64,000 bases of DNA from CAZHFW01 sp964531675 (GCA_964531675.1 CAZHFW010000003.1:62001-126000), one strand, 5' to 3'. Positions 9,101 to 16,821 are shown, counted from the first letter of the stretch. Numbers and translations are program-made. Notes: a model not told the origin generated them from the letters alone.

Positions 9101-10252
9101 GGCCTGGGCGCGTTCGGCATCGGTGGTTGAGGCGTTGAAGGGCTGGAGCTCGAACTTGGCGCAGTAGGCCTTGAACCAGGCGGTGAGGTCGCCGGCGAAG
9201 GCGGGGTCGTCGTGCTTGGGGAGGTCCTTGGCCTTGGGAACGTCGATGCGGACCATGGGCGCGTGGTTGGCACCGATGGGGAGCTTCACGTCGCATCGCT
9301 TGGCGATGATGAGCGTGTTGTCCATCGCTTCGGTGCCGACGCCCGGTCGGCCGCCGGAGCCCTTGAAGTCGCGGTCGTACTCATCGAAGAGTTCGCGCAT
9401 CTCTTCCGGGCCTTTGACGTAGAGGTCCGGGTGGTAGTGCATCCGCTGGGGGTCGTTCTTGCCCTTGCCGGTGGAGATGCAGATGAGTGTGTCGTGGGCG
9501 TCGTGGTCTTCCTTTTTGAGGAAGTGGGCGTCGTTGTCGCCGACGAGCGGGAGGTTGAGCTCGCGGGCGAGCTTGATGAGCAGGGGGTTGATGGCGATCT
9601 GCTCGGGGACGTGGTGCTGGAGCTCGACGAAGAAGCGGGACTTCTCGGGGTCGGGGTCGCCGTTGAAAACTCTCGCGTGCCACTTGGCGCTCTCGACGGC
9701 CATATCCCAGAACTTGGTGTCCTGCGAGCGGTGGAAGGAGAGCAGGTGTTCGCCGATCTCGCTGCCGAGGTGGCCGTTGATGGCGATGAGGCCCTTGCTG
9801 TGCTTCTCGAGCAGTTCGCGGTCGATGCGGGGCTTGTAGTAGAAGCCGGTGACGTAGGCCTCGGAGGCGAGGACCATGAGGTTCTGCCAGCCTTCGAGGT
9901 TTTCGGCGAGGAGGACCAGGTGGAAGCCGCCTTCGCCGCCGCCGGTGTAGGTGCGGTCGGTGCGGGGCTTACCGGGGGGCGTGACGTACGCCTCGGTGCC
10001 GAGGATGGGCTTGATGCCCTTGTCTTTGCACTGGGTGTAGAAGGCGACGGCGCCGAAGACGTTGCCGTGGTCGGTGACGCCGACAGCGGGCATGCCGAGC
10101 TCGGCGACGCGCGCGACGAGCTTGTCGATGCGGTTGCCGCCATCGAGCAGGGAGTACTCGGTGTGCAGGTGCAGGTGGACGAATCCCTTGCCCATGTCCC
10201 AGCGTGGGTCGTGCGCGGGAGGTGCGATGTTCTGTTCGGGGGCTCCGCCCAT
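6137..10252 (-). CDS. dnaE: DNA polymerase III alpha subunit
   Basis: 1371 residues, replicative polymerase of the DnaE1 type. The N-terminal PHP domain begins with HLHLHTEYSLLDG (about 26-38) and VTDHGNVFG. These metal ligands look intact, unlike the degenerate E. coli PHP. Palm catalytic acids are in YPDIDIDLC (about 509-515) and KMDFLGLRTLSVI (about 666). The fingers carry RPGPMDLIPDYNRRKHG and FNKSHSTGYA. A C-terminal OB fold (about 1150-1200) has FEDLTGSCECVLFSDSY. Start ATG 10252 has AAGGA about 9 nt upstream; ATG 10195 is a weaker alternative. The stop abuts the kinase stop with no spacer. A TAGGAT hexamer at 10340-10345 could be its -10. No other replisome gene is nearby. Confidence 0.97.
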   Translation of the reverse strand: MGGAPEQNIAPPAHDPRWDMGKGFVHLHLHTEYSLLDGGNRIDKLVARVAELGMPAVGVTDHGNVFGAVAFYTQCKDKGIKPILGTEAYVTPPGKPRTDRTYTGGGEGGFHLVLLAENLEGWQNLMVLASEAYVTGFYYKPRIDRELLEKHSKGLIAINGHLGSEIGEHLLSFHRSQDTKFWDMAVESAKWHARVFNGDPDPEKSRFFVELQHHVPEQIAINPLLIKLARELNLPLVGDNDAHFLKKEDHDAHDTLICISTGKGKNDPQRMHYHPDLYVKGPEEMRELFDEYDRDFKGSGGRPGVGTEAMDNTLIIAKRCDVKLPIGANHAPMVRIDVPKAKDLPKHDDPAFAGDLTAWFKAYCAKFELQPFNASTTDAERAQAKADCDTALRMLSEAGYVWRYGPDAEAGPESAKVRVDSQAAQANAQAAARRARLDRELKILCDKGISAYFLIVWDFVNWGRQRGIPANARGSGVGTMVGYVLGLSNACPVNYGLLFERFTDPDRSEYPDIDIDLCQDGRADVINYVRDKYGHVAQIITFGTMKARAAVRDVGRVLEMPLADVDRLAKLIPEALGTTLDSALKEEPDLKAKYDSDELVQRLIDNARTLEGQARHCSVHAAGVIVATRPLHEIVPLFKQPGSEANEIVTQWDGPTCEKMGLLKMDFLGLRTLSVIERCKTLIRQGLDEDNIWAAVGRTRGDGGPHPLDLDRLAFDDQRVFEMFRRGDTTGVFQFESGGMRRLLTEMKPDRLEDLIAANALFRPGPMDLIPDYNRRKHGTEEVPKIHEIVDRFTAETYGVMVYQEQVMQIVHELGGIPLRAAYSLIKAISKKKEKDIAKAKPVFVEGAGKQGMTAKAAEDLFELILKFAGYGFNKSHSTGYAIVAYQTAYLKTFFPNQYMAAFLTYESAANKASDWIPYLEDCRRTRFVDPSSGKARAARTIKTGVEVRPPDINLSQSEFAVVFEEGEPHTAAHGHVRFGLRAIKGAGDKAIEAIIKERDGGPATQTTKARKASPFSSLFDFCERIPTQAVNKATLEALVKCGAFDSVHGRKLRSAMLATIDAAMTAGQRAAADKAAGQGGLFGFGAPEPAAAKAVPAITLAKAEPWSEAETLAKEKDALGFYVSSHPLDAWRFWTGVFGGLTTAAVKEQKQDARVIAPGMVQSVRTLVVRSGRSAGQKMAIVTFEDLTGSCECVLFSDSYLKFGHLLTNDSALFMLGRVDLSRGDAQIIVERIVPVDALPLLPGRVQVLVDEVRLNGTSEGAIDQVAQIIAADMASRAAAAPAGGRMATPTTPKGETDPLFPVDLVIATADAAIMVEVDRKNRVRLTPDLVRSLVSALGPGTVRIVGGVTLDVMEKKDKPWAKRRQDDDE

Positions 10253-10532
10253 GGGGCAAGGTCCTTCAAACGCAGCAAGGGGCGCAAGGCCCGGATGAGG
10301 GAGGATCGCGGCCCGCTCCTGTGAAGGAGCGAGGGGCTCATCCTAACACCCCCCTTGCGGGTGGGTCCGGATAGCGCCAGGTTTCTCCCAGGTTCACGAC
10401 ATGGCGCAGGCCCACCCGGGGCGGGGGAAACCCGCTTCGTGGGGTGGCATTCGCGGAAAGGGTTTTGCATCTCTTGGGGGCACGCTTGCTCGGCAGCTGA
10501 CGGCTGACGGAAGCGTCCAAGGAGACACACCC

Positions 10533-11243
10533 ATGAAGACCCGTTCCCTCATCGTTGCTGCTGCTGCCTTCGGCCTTGCTTCCGCGGCCTCTGCTGACGT
10601 CGTGACGGTGAAGTTCACCGGGACCGGCAAGGGCCAGAACATCCGCATCAACTTCAACGGCAACTCCAGCGACGTGTTCGCGGGCCAGTTGAAGCACCAG
10701 ATCTCCAACGCGACCGGCTTCAACAGCTACCTCAACGGCATCTGGACGACGTACTGCACCGACCTGTCTGAGTACGTCTCGAGCTCCAACAACTCCTTCA
10801 ATCTCGCGACGGTCGATCAGCTCATGGCCTCCCGCCCCAACGCGGCGGCCAAGGCCAACGCCCTCCGCTCCCTCTTCGTGGCGGGCGGCTCGACGATCCT
10901 CTCGTCCAGCGCCACCAACGACCAGGGCACGGCGTTCCAGCTCGCGGTCTGGGAAGTCATCACCGACTTTGACCCCACCAAGGCCAACAACGGCCTGAAC
11001 CTCACCTCGGGCAACTTCTCCGCCAAGCAGACCAACAACAACGCCCTTCCCAGCACGCTCGCCAATGCGGTCAACGCGTACTTCACCTCCGCGGCCCTGA
11101 ACACCGCCGACGACGGCTCCCTGGTGGGCATCATGCGGAGCGGCAACCAGGATCAGATCATCAAGGTCCCCGCTCCGGGCGCTCTGGCCCTGGCGGGCCT
11201 GGGCGGCGGGCTGGCGTTCTCCCGCAAGCGTCGCAAGGCCTGA
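10533..11243 (+). CDS. Exported protein with thioester-like Cys/Gln motifs and PEP-CTERM-like tail
   Basis: 236 residues. Signal peptide of about 21 residues (SLIVAAAAFGLASAASA). The tail VPAPGALALAGLGGGLAFSRKRRKA has the three PEP-CTERM parts (motif, hydrophobic helix, basic end) in the planctomycete PAPGA form, so it is probably sorted to the envelope and cleaved. In between, TTYCTDL (C75) and AFQLAVWEV (Q136, W140) resemble the YC and QxAxW motifs that form Cys-Gln thioesters in Gram-positive thioester domains. This is a motif resemblance only. It is paralogous to the protein at 11996. SD AAGGAG lies 9 nt before the ATG; the frame is open further upstream but without a signal peptide. No exosortase gene is in the window. 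Confidence 0.85.
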   Translation: MKTRSLIVAAAAFGLASAASADVVTVKFTGTGKGQNIRINFNGNSSDVFAGQLKHQISNATGFNSYLNGIWTTYCTDLSEYVSSSNNSFNLATVDQLMASRPNAAAKANALRSLFVAGGSTILSSSATNDQGTAFQLAVWEVITDFDPTKANNGLNLTSGNFSAKQTNNNALPSTLANAVNAYFTSAALNTADDGSLVGIMRSGNQDQIIKVPAPGALALAGLGGGLAFSRKRRKA

Positions 11244-11283
11244 GTCTCCTGACTGAGCGAACTGACTCCCCGACCCCCAAGCG

Positions 11284-11320
11284 CGCCGCGGCCTCCCATG
11301 GGCTGCGGCGTGCTGTTTTT
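11284..11320 (+). terminator. Intrinsic terminator
   Basis: Stem CGCCGCGGCC (11284-11293) pairs with GGCTGCGGCG (11301-11310), one G-U pair, followed by TGCTGTTTTT. It sits 41 nt after the stop of the exported protein gene. Confidence 0.8.
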
Positions 11321-11362
11321 GCCGGATCGAAACCCGGCCGAACCGATGCCGAAGAAGGGTCG

Positions 11363-11368
11363 TAGGAT
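11363..11368 (+). promoter_or_regulatory. -10-like hexamer for a predicted leaderless gene
   Basis: TAGGAT lies exactly 6 nt before the ATG at 11375, which places transcription start at or next to the start codon. No Shine-Dalgarno of 5 or more bases is present at normal spacing. Confidence 0.5.
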
Positions 11369-11374
11369 CCCTTC

Positions 11375-11680
11375 ATGCGCGTCGCGTTCACGTCCATTTT
11401 CGAGCAGGCGACCCGGGTCGGCCGGGTGGCGGGCGCGGTGCGCAGCCAGCCCTCATGGCTGATCAAGCTCGCGCTCTTTGCGGTGGTGGCAGCCTTGGCG
11501 GCGGTGGGCCTGCTCGTGCTCGTGCCGGCGCTGGTGCTCGGGCTGGTGGTCTTCGTCGCGGCGGGCGCGGTCTTGATGGTGCGTGGAGGCGTGCGGCGCG
11601 TGGCGTCGTGGTTCTTCACAGGCGTGCGCCGCGGAGATGCTTCGGGTCGACGCAACGTCCGTGTGATGACGCCCAGGTAA
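11375..11680 (+). CDS. Small two-helix membrane protein
   Basis: 101 residues. A short amphipathic N-terminus is followed by two hydrophobic helices (LIKLALFAVVAALAAVGLLVLV and LVLGLVVFVAAGAVLMV, about residues 29-70) joined by a tight turn, then a basic cytosolic tail rich in Arg. No family recognised. It lies between the two paralogous PEP-CTERM-like proteins on the same strand, after a terminator, so it is likely its own transcript. A TAGGAT hexamer 6 nt before ATG suggests a leaderless mRNA. The coding-like codon use and the clean transmembrane pattern support a real gene. Confidence 0.65.
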   Translation: MRVAFTSIFEQATRVGRVAGAVRSQPSWLIKLALFAVVAALAAVGLLVLVPALVLGLVVFVAAGAVLMVRGGVRRVASWFFTGVRRGDASGRRNVRVMTPR

Positions 11681-11995
11681 GCGCGTTTGCACCCACCAGG
11701 TGCGAGTGTGCGCGACCGATAAGAAGCGGCGTTTTCGCCGGGCATTTCAACTACTTTCTCGAAGTCACCCAGATTGACAACGTCCGTCTGCGCTTCTGCG
11801 GAAATGCCACCATTCCTCACGATTTTTACTTGTTTACAACGCATGCTTGCGTAGTCTCGGAGCCAAAGGTCATCCGTCTGCCGGTACTGGGATTCCGCCC
11901 CTGGTCCGGTTGCGTCCGACGGATGGGAGAGTGAGCTCCCCGGGAAGGGAGTTCCAGGAGAAAGGGCTCCCCGAGAGGGGAGTGGAGACAAGGTC
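11681..11995. other. Intergenic leader region with two tandem hairpins
   Basis: 315 bp with no gene. The first two thirds (11700-11880) are noticeably AT-richer than the surroundings and probably hold the promoter for the next gene; no confident -35/-10 pair could be assigned. The last 65 nt hold two consecutive hairpins: GAGCTCCC/GGGAGTTC at 11933-11954, and CTCCCC-GAGA-GGGGAG at 11967-11982. The second ends 13 nt before the ATG. Confidence 0.55.
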
Positions 11996-12688
11996 ATGAA
12001 CAAGCTGATTTCGTGCGTGCTCGCTTTTGCGGGCTTGGCTTCTGCTGCGCAGGCCGATTTCGTGGATGTGAACTATCTGGGCACGGGCGCCGGCGGCGCG
12101 GCCAAGATCGCATTCGCCCCGGTCGGGACGCGTGACCTGTTCGCGGGTCAGCTGCGCCACCACTTCGCCAACGGCACGGGCCTGCTGGCGGCGTACAACG
12201 GCGACCACGTCACGTTCTGCCCCGACCTGTACCAGTACGTCGACAGCGGCGTGAACCAGTACAGCAGCCAGGCGATCGAGAACCTTCCGCTGGTTGCGCC
12301 CGCGGTGACCACGATGGGCGCGATGCGGGCGGCGGCGCTCAACACGCTCTTCGCCAACTACGGCGCGCTGGCCTCCTCCACGAGCGACAATGAGCTCGCG
12401 CAGGCGTTCCAGCTTGCGGTCTGGGAAATCACCTACGACTACTCGGGCTCGGGCCTGGATCTGACCAGCGGTCAGCTCTCCGCGACGCAGACCGACGGCT
12501 CGCCCCTGGCGGCCGGCGTGCAGTCCTGGCTCATCGCCTTCGACAGCTCGCTCTCGATCGGCGTGAGTGGCGAGTGGGTCCTCGGCGTCGGCAACCCCGA
12601 CAAGCAGGACCAGCTCTTCACGCCCGCTCCCGGCGCGCTGGCCCTGATGGGCGCCGCGGGCCTGATCTCGCGCCGTCGTCGCGCCTGA
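11996..12688 (+). CDS. Exported protein with thioester-like motifs and PEP-CTERM-like tail, paralog of 10533
   Basis: 230 residues with signal peptide MNKLISCVLAFAGLASAAQA and tail PAPGALALMGAAGLISRRRRA. The body aligns with the protein at 10533: the segment FAGQL(K/R)H, then TFCPDLYQYV with Cys at the same residue number (C75), and AQAFQLAVWEI with Q139 and W143. Conservation of the Cys, the Gln and the Trp in otherwise diverged sequences supports a shared fold, possibly an internal Cys-Gln thioester. Experimental function is unknown. The mRNA leader contains two hairpins just before the start, which may affect stability or translation. A strong terminator follows. Confidence 0.85.
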   Translation: MNKLISCVLAFAGLASAAQADFVDVNYLGTGAGGAAKIAFAPVGTRDLFAGQLRHHFANGTGLLAAYNGDHVTFCPDLYQYVDSGVNQYSSQAIENLPLVAPAVTTMGAMRAAALNTLFANYGALASSTSDNELAQAFQLAVWEITYDYSGSGLDLTSGQLSATQTDGSPLAAGVQSWLIAFDSSLSIGVSGEWVLGVGNPDKQDQLFTPAPGALALMGAAGLISRRRRA

Positions 12689-12726
12689 TGCTCTTGGGAC
12701 ACGCGTCCCTTGCAAAGAACTGATGT

Positions 12727-12766
12727 CGGGCCCCGGGATGCACATTCCGGGGCCCGTCACGTTTTT
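12727..12766 (+). terminator. Intrinsic terminator
   Basis: Perfect 10-bp stem CGGGCCCCGG (12727-12736) with CCGGGGCCCG (12747-12756), then TCACGTTTTT. It ends the 11996 transcript and faces the aminotransferase gene. Confidence 0.85.
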
Positions 12767-12800
12767 GGAGCGTGCGTGAAGGCGCCCGCGCGGGAAGGCC

Positions 12801-13769
12801 TCACTCCATCGCGTCGGAGGCCTCGTCGATGGCTTCGAGCCACGCACGGCGGAGTTCCTGTGCGATGGGACCGACCACGCCATCACCGATGGCCTCGGCC
12901 TCAACTTTCACCACGGGGAGCACGCCCCAGGAGGAGTTGGTGAGCAGCACTTCGTCGGCCTTGAGCAGATCGTTGATGCCGATCATGCGGCGTTCGATGC
13001 GATAGCCGCGTGCGCGGGCCTGCTCCAGAGCCCATGCTCGCGTCACGCCCGGGAGCACGGGGGAAGGCATGACGGCGCCCGAGGTTCCCGAGGCCTGGGC
13101 GCCCGCAGCCTCCTGCTCTTCGCCTCGGGCGATGGGCGTGGTGAGCTTGATGCGCTCGTCCTCGCGGGAGACCAGGATGCAGTTGCTCACGGTGCCGCCG
13201 GCGAGGTGGTTGGTGACCTGAAAGACCAGGGCTTCTGCGGCGCGGCGGGAGGCGGCGCGTTGGAGTTCGCGCAGGCGCATCCAGTAGTTCAGGGTCTTGT
13301 GGCCCGCGGAGGTATCGAGCGGGTTGACGCGCAGATCGGCGAGCACGACCGAAACGCCGCGCTCGAACATCTCGTCGGGGTAGGCGGTCGCGGGCTGGAC
13401 ATGCACGATGACCGTGGGCAGGACGCGCGCGGGCTTGGAGGGATCCTGGGCGGCGTGCAGGAGGTTGAGGTCGCCTCCGGTGATCGTCAGGCGGACACGG
13501 GCGATATCGAGCCCGGCGTGGAGGACTGCTTTGAGTGCCGCGTCGGCGAGGCCCGCCTCGCGGACCGCATCGCTGAGCCCGAGTTCGCGGGCGGAGGAGG
13601 CCAGACGCTCGACGTGTTCGTCGAGGTGCAGGGCCCAGGCCTTGCCGCCGCGGACGCCGGCGGTGAAGGTCTCGAAGAGTCCGACGCCGTGCTGGAGACC
13701 GGCGTCGAGTGCGGAGAGGGTGCCGGCGGCGGAATCGACGGTGCGGCCGTTGATCTGGAGGATGGACAT
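12801..13769 (-). CDS. Class IV (fold-type IV) PLP aminotransferase or aminodeoxychorismate lyase
   Basis: 322 residues. The N-terminal domain carries LDAGLQHGVGLFETFTAG and LHLDEHVERLASSA. The PLP lysine is in GHKTLNYWMRLREL. The phosphate-binding part is NHLAGGTVSNCILVS with SPVLPGVTRAWALEQA, then LLKADEVLLTNSSWGVLPV. This fits branched-chain aminotransferase / D-amino acid aminotransferase / PabC. The short length without BCAT-specific insertions and the LFET motif lean to PabC-like or a broad transaminase, but substrate cannot be fixed from sequence. An insert of about 20 residues (ARGEEQEAAGAQASGTSGA) interrupts the domain. A TATCCT hexamer 7 nt before the ATG suggests a leaderless transcript, divergent from the STAS gene. 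Confidence 0.88.
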   Translation of the reverse strand: MSILQINGRTVDSAAGTLSALDAGLQHGVGLFETFTAGVRGGKAWALHLDEHVERLASSARELGLSDAVREAGLADAALKAVLHAGLDIARVRLTITGGDLNLLHAAQDPSKPARVLPTVIVHVQPATAYPDEMFERGVSVVLADLRVNPLDTSAGHKTLNYWMRLRELQRAASRRAAEALVFQVTNHLAGGTVSNCILVSREDERIKLTTPIARGEEQEAAGAQASGTSGAVMPSPVLPGVTRAWALEQARARGYRIERRMIGINDLLKADEVLLTNSSWGVLPVVKVEAEAIGDGVVGPIAQELRRAWLEAIDEASDAME

Positions 13770-13776
13770 CGGGATG

Positions 13777-13782
13777 AGGATA
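13777..13782 (-). promoter_or_regulatory. -10-like hexamer for a predicted leaderless gene
   Basis: On the minus strand TATCCT is followed by 7 nt and then the ATG of the aminotransferase. No Shine-Dalgarno at normal spacing. Confidence 0.45.
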
Positions 13783-13939
13783 TGGGGTCCGAGCGGGGAT
13801 TATGGGGACGCGTGACCGGCCCAGACGTCGCGGGCCGGCGGCCGAGAACTGGATCGAGACGTTGAAAGGCTGGCAATGGGGGGCGGCGTTTTGGAAGTCA
13901 TCTTCTGGCGGTCGGATGTTCCGATCGCGGGAGGTGCAT

Positions 13940-14398
13940 GTGGCTGCGATCGCTGGGGTAGGGTCGGACGAACTGCTGCAGATCGAGCGTGACGATCACG
14001 CGACGCTCGTGCGTGTGCAGTGTCCGGCGATCCGTGAGTTGCAGGTGGCATTGCTCTCGGCGAGGCTCGAGGAACTCTCGGACCTTGCGGAAGGGCGTCT
14101 TGGTCTTGGGCTTTCCAGGGTCCGGGCGATGAGCTGCGGGTTCCTGGAGGCTCTTGTGCGGCTCTCCCGCCGGGCCGAAGCGGCGGGCGGCGAGCTGGTT
14201 GTGTTCGAGGTCTCACCGGAGGTTCGGGATCTCCTGCGGGCGACAGGGCTCGACTCGGCCCTGACGTTGGCGCGGGAGCGTCAGGAGGCCCTGGCGATGC
14301 TGACCCGAACAGGTGCTGACCGGCAGGGCTCCTCGCCGCGGGGCGATCCGCGCGGCGGCGGGTTGAGTCTGCGGCGGCTCTTCGGCCGGGCTGCGTGA
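13940..14398 (+). CDS. STAS-domain protein (anti-sigma antagonist-like)
   Basis: 152 residues from the chosen start. The pattern ATLVRVQCPAI...GLGLSRVRAMSCGFLEALVRLSRRAEAAGGELVVFEVSPEVRDLLRATGLD matches the STAS fold: strand, helix, the SxG-type phospho-site loop (MSCGF), a long helix, then the GG-L strand and the TGL helix. STAS proteins of this kind bind anti-sigma factors or act in sensory complexes. No cognate RsbW-type kinase is nearby. The GTG at 13940 has CGGGAGG 5 nt upstream. An ATG at 13916 and another at 13802 are in frame, but the added residues look non-coding. The C-terminal 30 residues are Gly/Arg-rich. Confidence 0.75.
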   Translation: MAAIAGVGSDELLQIERDDHATLVRVQCPAIRELQVALLSARLEELSDLAEGRLGLGLSRVRAMSCGFLEALVRLSRRAEAAGGELVVFEVSPEVRDLLRATGLDSALTLARERQEALAMLTRTGADRQGSSPRGDPRGGGLSLRRLFGRAA

Positions 14399-14455
14399 GG
14401 CGGGGCTGGTCTTTCAGACGCCCGCGCGGCTTTGTTCCCAGTTCATTCCCCGGTT

Positions 14456-14500
14456 CGTCCCACGCGGGAGCAACTTCCCCGCGTGGGACGACGAACTTTT
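14456..14500 (+). terminator. Long perfect hairpin, probable terminator of the STAS gene
   Basis: 13-bp perfect stem CGTCCCACGCGGG (14456-14468) with CCCGCGTGGGACG (14478-14490), 9-nt loop, followed by ACGAACTTTT. The T-run starts 7 nt after the stem, so it is a somewhat imperfect terminator. Confidence 0.65.
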
Positions 14501-14595
14501 GGAGGGGATGTGCTGCGGCCGGCGCGGTTCTCGGGCCCGCCTGACGCCCGGTCCGGGCGGGGAGCACGTCGGAAGCGTCGATAGAGAAGGGCACT

Positions 14596-16821
14596 ATGGG
14601 CCGGGGAACGCTCGCACACGCCAGGATCATCGGAATGCTCGCGGGAGCGGCGCTGGCAGCGTCGCCGACGTGGGCCTCGGACGCAGCGTTCGGCTGGTCG
14701 ATCTTCGATGAGTTCCGTCCCGATGCAGCAGCGGTGCGCGTGGTGGCGCGCCCGGGCGTGCTCAACCTGCGCACGGGCGATGTGGACACGACACAGGAGC
14801 CCAACGAACTCAACGATGGCGACGGCGGCTTTGACGCGGGCTGGCGCGTGCTGGTGATGGACGGCCCGATGACGCCCGAGCGGCGCGCGGCGCTGGAGGG
14901 CCTCGGCGTGAAGCTCGGGGACTATCTGCCGAGCAACGCGTGGATCGCGGATGTACGCACGACGAGCAGGGCCGCGCTGCGCGGGCTGGGCTTTGTGAAG
15001 TGGTCCGGCGTGTTCCGGACCCAGTGGAAGCTCGACCCGGAGCTTGGCGCGCTGCCGATGGTCACGCCTGAGCGTCAGGCCCTGGCGCAGGCCGGGCGGA
15101 CGTTGGCAAACGTGATCCTGTTCCCGGGCGAGGACGTTCGCGCGACCGAAGCGGCCTTGGCGGCGTTGCCCGGCGTGAAGGTGTTCCGCAATGACCTGGA
15201 GGTCGGCGCGGGCAAGATCGTCATCGAGCTGCCGGTGGAGGCGGGCGCGCTGGTCGCGGCGATGCCTCAGGTCCAGCTCATCGAGGACGCGGAGGAGTGG
15301 ACCGAGCGCTCGAGCAAGACGGTGCGCTGGGTCGTGCAGACCAATGTGTCGGGAAGCACGCCCTTCTACACCGCGGGCGTGACCGGCGCAGGGCAGGTGC
15401 TGAGCCACCTGGACACCGGCGTCGCCTGGAACCAGTGCGCGTTCTACGACACCGAGCCGATCGGACCCACGCACCGCAAGGTGCTCGCGGACTTTGCCGG
15501 TGGGACGGGCCTTCACGGCACCATGACCGCGTCGATCCTGGCGGGCAAGAATCCCGCGGATCCGACCGACGGGAACACGGGCGTCGCCTACGACGCCAAG
15601 CTCGTGCACGATCAGTATCCGGACCCGAAGTACACGACCTGCGGCGAGCAGTGGAAGCGCTTCTACGTGGACTTCGGGGCGGCGGTGCACTCCAACAGCT
15701 GGGGACAGGACGCGACCACCGAGTACAAGGCGGGCGTCCGCGAGGTCGACCGCTTCAGCTTCGAGTACGACGACAACCTAATCGTCTTCTCGGTGACCAA
15801 CACGTCCAACGCGCTGTACATCCCCGAGAATGCCAAGAACTGTCTGGCGGTCAGCGCCACCGCGCAAGCGCCGCTCCAAGGGAGCTGGGGCATCGGCGGG
15901 AGCGGGCCGACGATCGACGGGCGGCGCAAGCCCGAGCTGCTCTCGCCCGGGAAGAGCTACTTCGGCTCTTCGGTGCCGAACCAGCTGACCAACTGCGGGA
16001 TCGTGGCGCAGGCGCCGAGCGGGACGTCGTTCGCGTGTCCATCGGTGGCGGGTGCTGCGGGCCTGGTGCGTCAGTACTTCATGGACGGGTACTACCCGAC
16101 GGGCGTGAAGACGCCCGAGCACGCGATCGTGCCTTCGGGCGCGCTCATGAAGGCGGTGCTGATCAACGGCGGGGACAAGCTCTCGACCGAGGCGGCGTAT
16201 CCCAACAACCGCGCCGGGTGGGGCCGGGTGCTGCTGGATCAGGGACTCTATCTGCCGGGGGATGCGCGGCGGACGGTGGTCCGAGACGTGCGCAACAACT
16301 CGGCGCGCTCGCTCACGACCGGAACCAATGCGGACATGATTGTGCGCGTCAACACGGCGCAGCTGCTCCGCTTCACGCTGGTCTGGCACGACTTCCCCGC
16401 GTCGGTGAGCTCCTCATTCACGCCGGTGAACAACCTGGACCTGATCGTGACGGATCCGAACGGCGTGGAGTATCGCGGGAACGTGTTCGCGAACAACTTC
16501 TCGACGACCGGGGGCGCCGCGGACAGCGTGAACAACGTCGAGCAGGTGCACATCGCGGCGCCGAGCGCGGGCGTCTGGAAGGTTCGCATCGCGGCGGGCG
16601 CGGTGAACATGGAATCGCAGGGCTTCGCGATCGTCGCCTCGGGCGACATCTCGCCCTGCGTGGCGGACGTGAATCAGGACGGGCAGGTCGATCTTTCGGA
16701 CTTCTTCCAGTTCTTCGGCGACTTCGACACGGGCAGCGCCGGCGCGGACGTGGATGACGAGCCAGGCGTGGATCTGGGGGATTTCTTCGCGTTCCTGAAC
16801 GGGTTTGACCTGGGATGCTGA
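14596..16821 (+). CDS. Exported KP-43-like subtilisin (S8) with GC-type dockerin tail
   Basis: 741 residues. Signal peptide of about 28 residues ends ASPTWA. A prodomain-like region (about 50-240) precedes the S8 domain. The catalytic triad is visible: D273 in LSHLDTGVAW, H307 in GLHGTMTAS and S478 in GTSFACPSVAG. The oxyanion region HSNSWGQD is also present. Beyond it, LVWHDFPASV and FTPVNNLDLIVTDPNG mark the beta-sandwich of the KP-43 subfamily. The tail (from about 687) has two Ca-loop-like repeats, DVNQDGQVDLSDFFQFF and GVDLGDFFAFLNGFD, and ends in LGC. This is the GC-type dockerin signature, thought to anchor proteins at the cell surface. A paralog follows 116 nt downstream. Role inferred: extracellular peptide degradation. 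Confidence 0.92.
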   Translation: MGRGTLAHARIIGMLAGAALAASPTWASDAAFGWSIFDEFRPDAAAVRVVARPGVLNLRTGDVDTTQEPNELNDGDGGFDAGWRVLVMDGPMTPERRAALEGLGVKLGDYLPSNAWIADVRTTSRAALRGLGFVKWSGVFRTQWKLDPELGALPMVTPERQALAQAGRTLANVILFPGEDVRATEAALAALPGVKVFRNDLEVGAGKIVIELPVEAGALVAAMPQVQLIEDAEEWTERSSKTVRWVVQTNVSGSTPFYTAGVTGAGQVLSHLDTGVAWNQCAFYDTEPIGPTHRKVLADFAGGTGLHGTMTASILAGKNPADPTDGNTGVAYDAKLVHDQYPDPKYTTCGEQWKRFYVDFGAAVHSNSWGQDATTEYKAGVREVDRFSFEYDDNLIVFSVTNTSNALYIPENAKNCLAVSATAQAPLQGSWGIGGSGPTIDGRRKPELLSPGKSYFGSSVPNQLTNCGIVAQAPSGTSFACPSVAGAAGLVRQYFMDGYYPTGVKTPEHAIVPSGALMKAVLINGGDKLSTEAAYPNNRAGWGRVLLDQGLYLPGDARRTVVRDVRNNSARSLTTGTNADMIVRVNTAQLLRFTLVWHDFPASVSSSFTPVNNLDLIVTDPNGVEYRGNVFANNFSTTGGAADSVNNVEQVHIAAPSAGVWKVRIAAGAVNMESQGFAIVASGDISPCVADVNQDGQVDLSDFFQFFGDFDTGSAGADVDDEPGVDLGDFFAFLNGFDLGC

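Noticed and set aside
11774..11779. TTGACA as a -35 for the gene at 11996
   Set aside because: A perfect -35 by sequence, but the bases 16-18 nt downstream (around 11797) do not resemble a -10.
13802..13939. Longer N-terminus for the STAS protein from ATG 13802 or 13916
   Set aside because: The added residues are Arg/Gly/Trp-rich and not STAS-like, and neither ATG has an SD, while GTG 13940 has GGGAGG 5 nt upstream.
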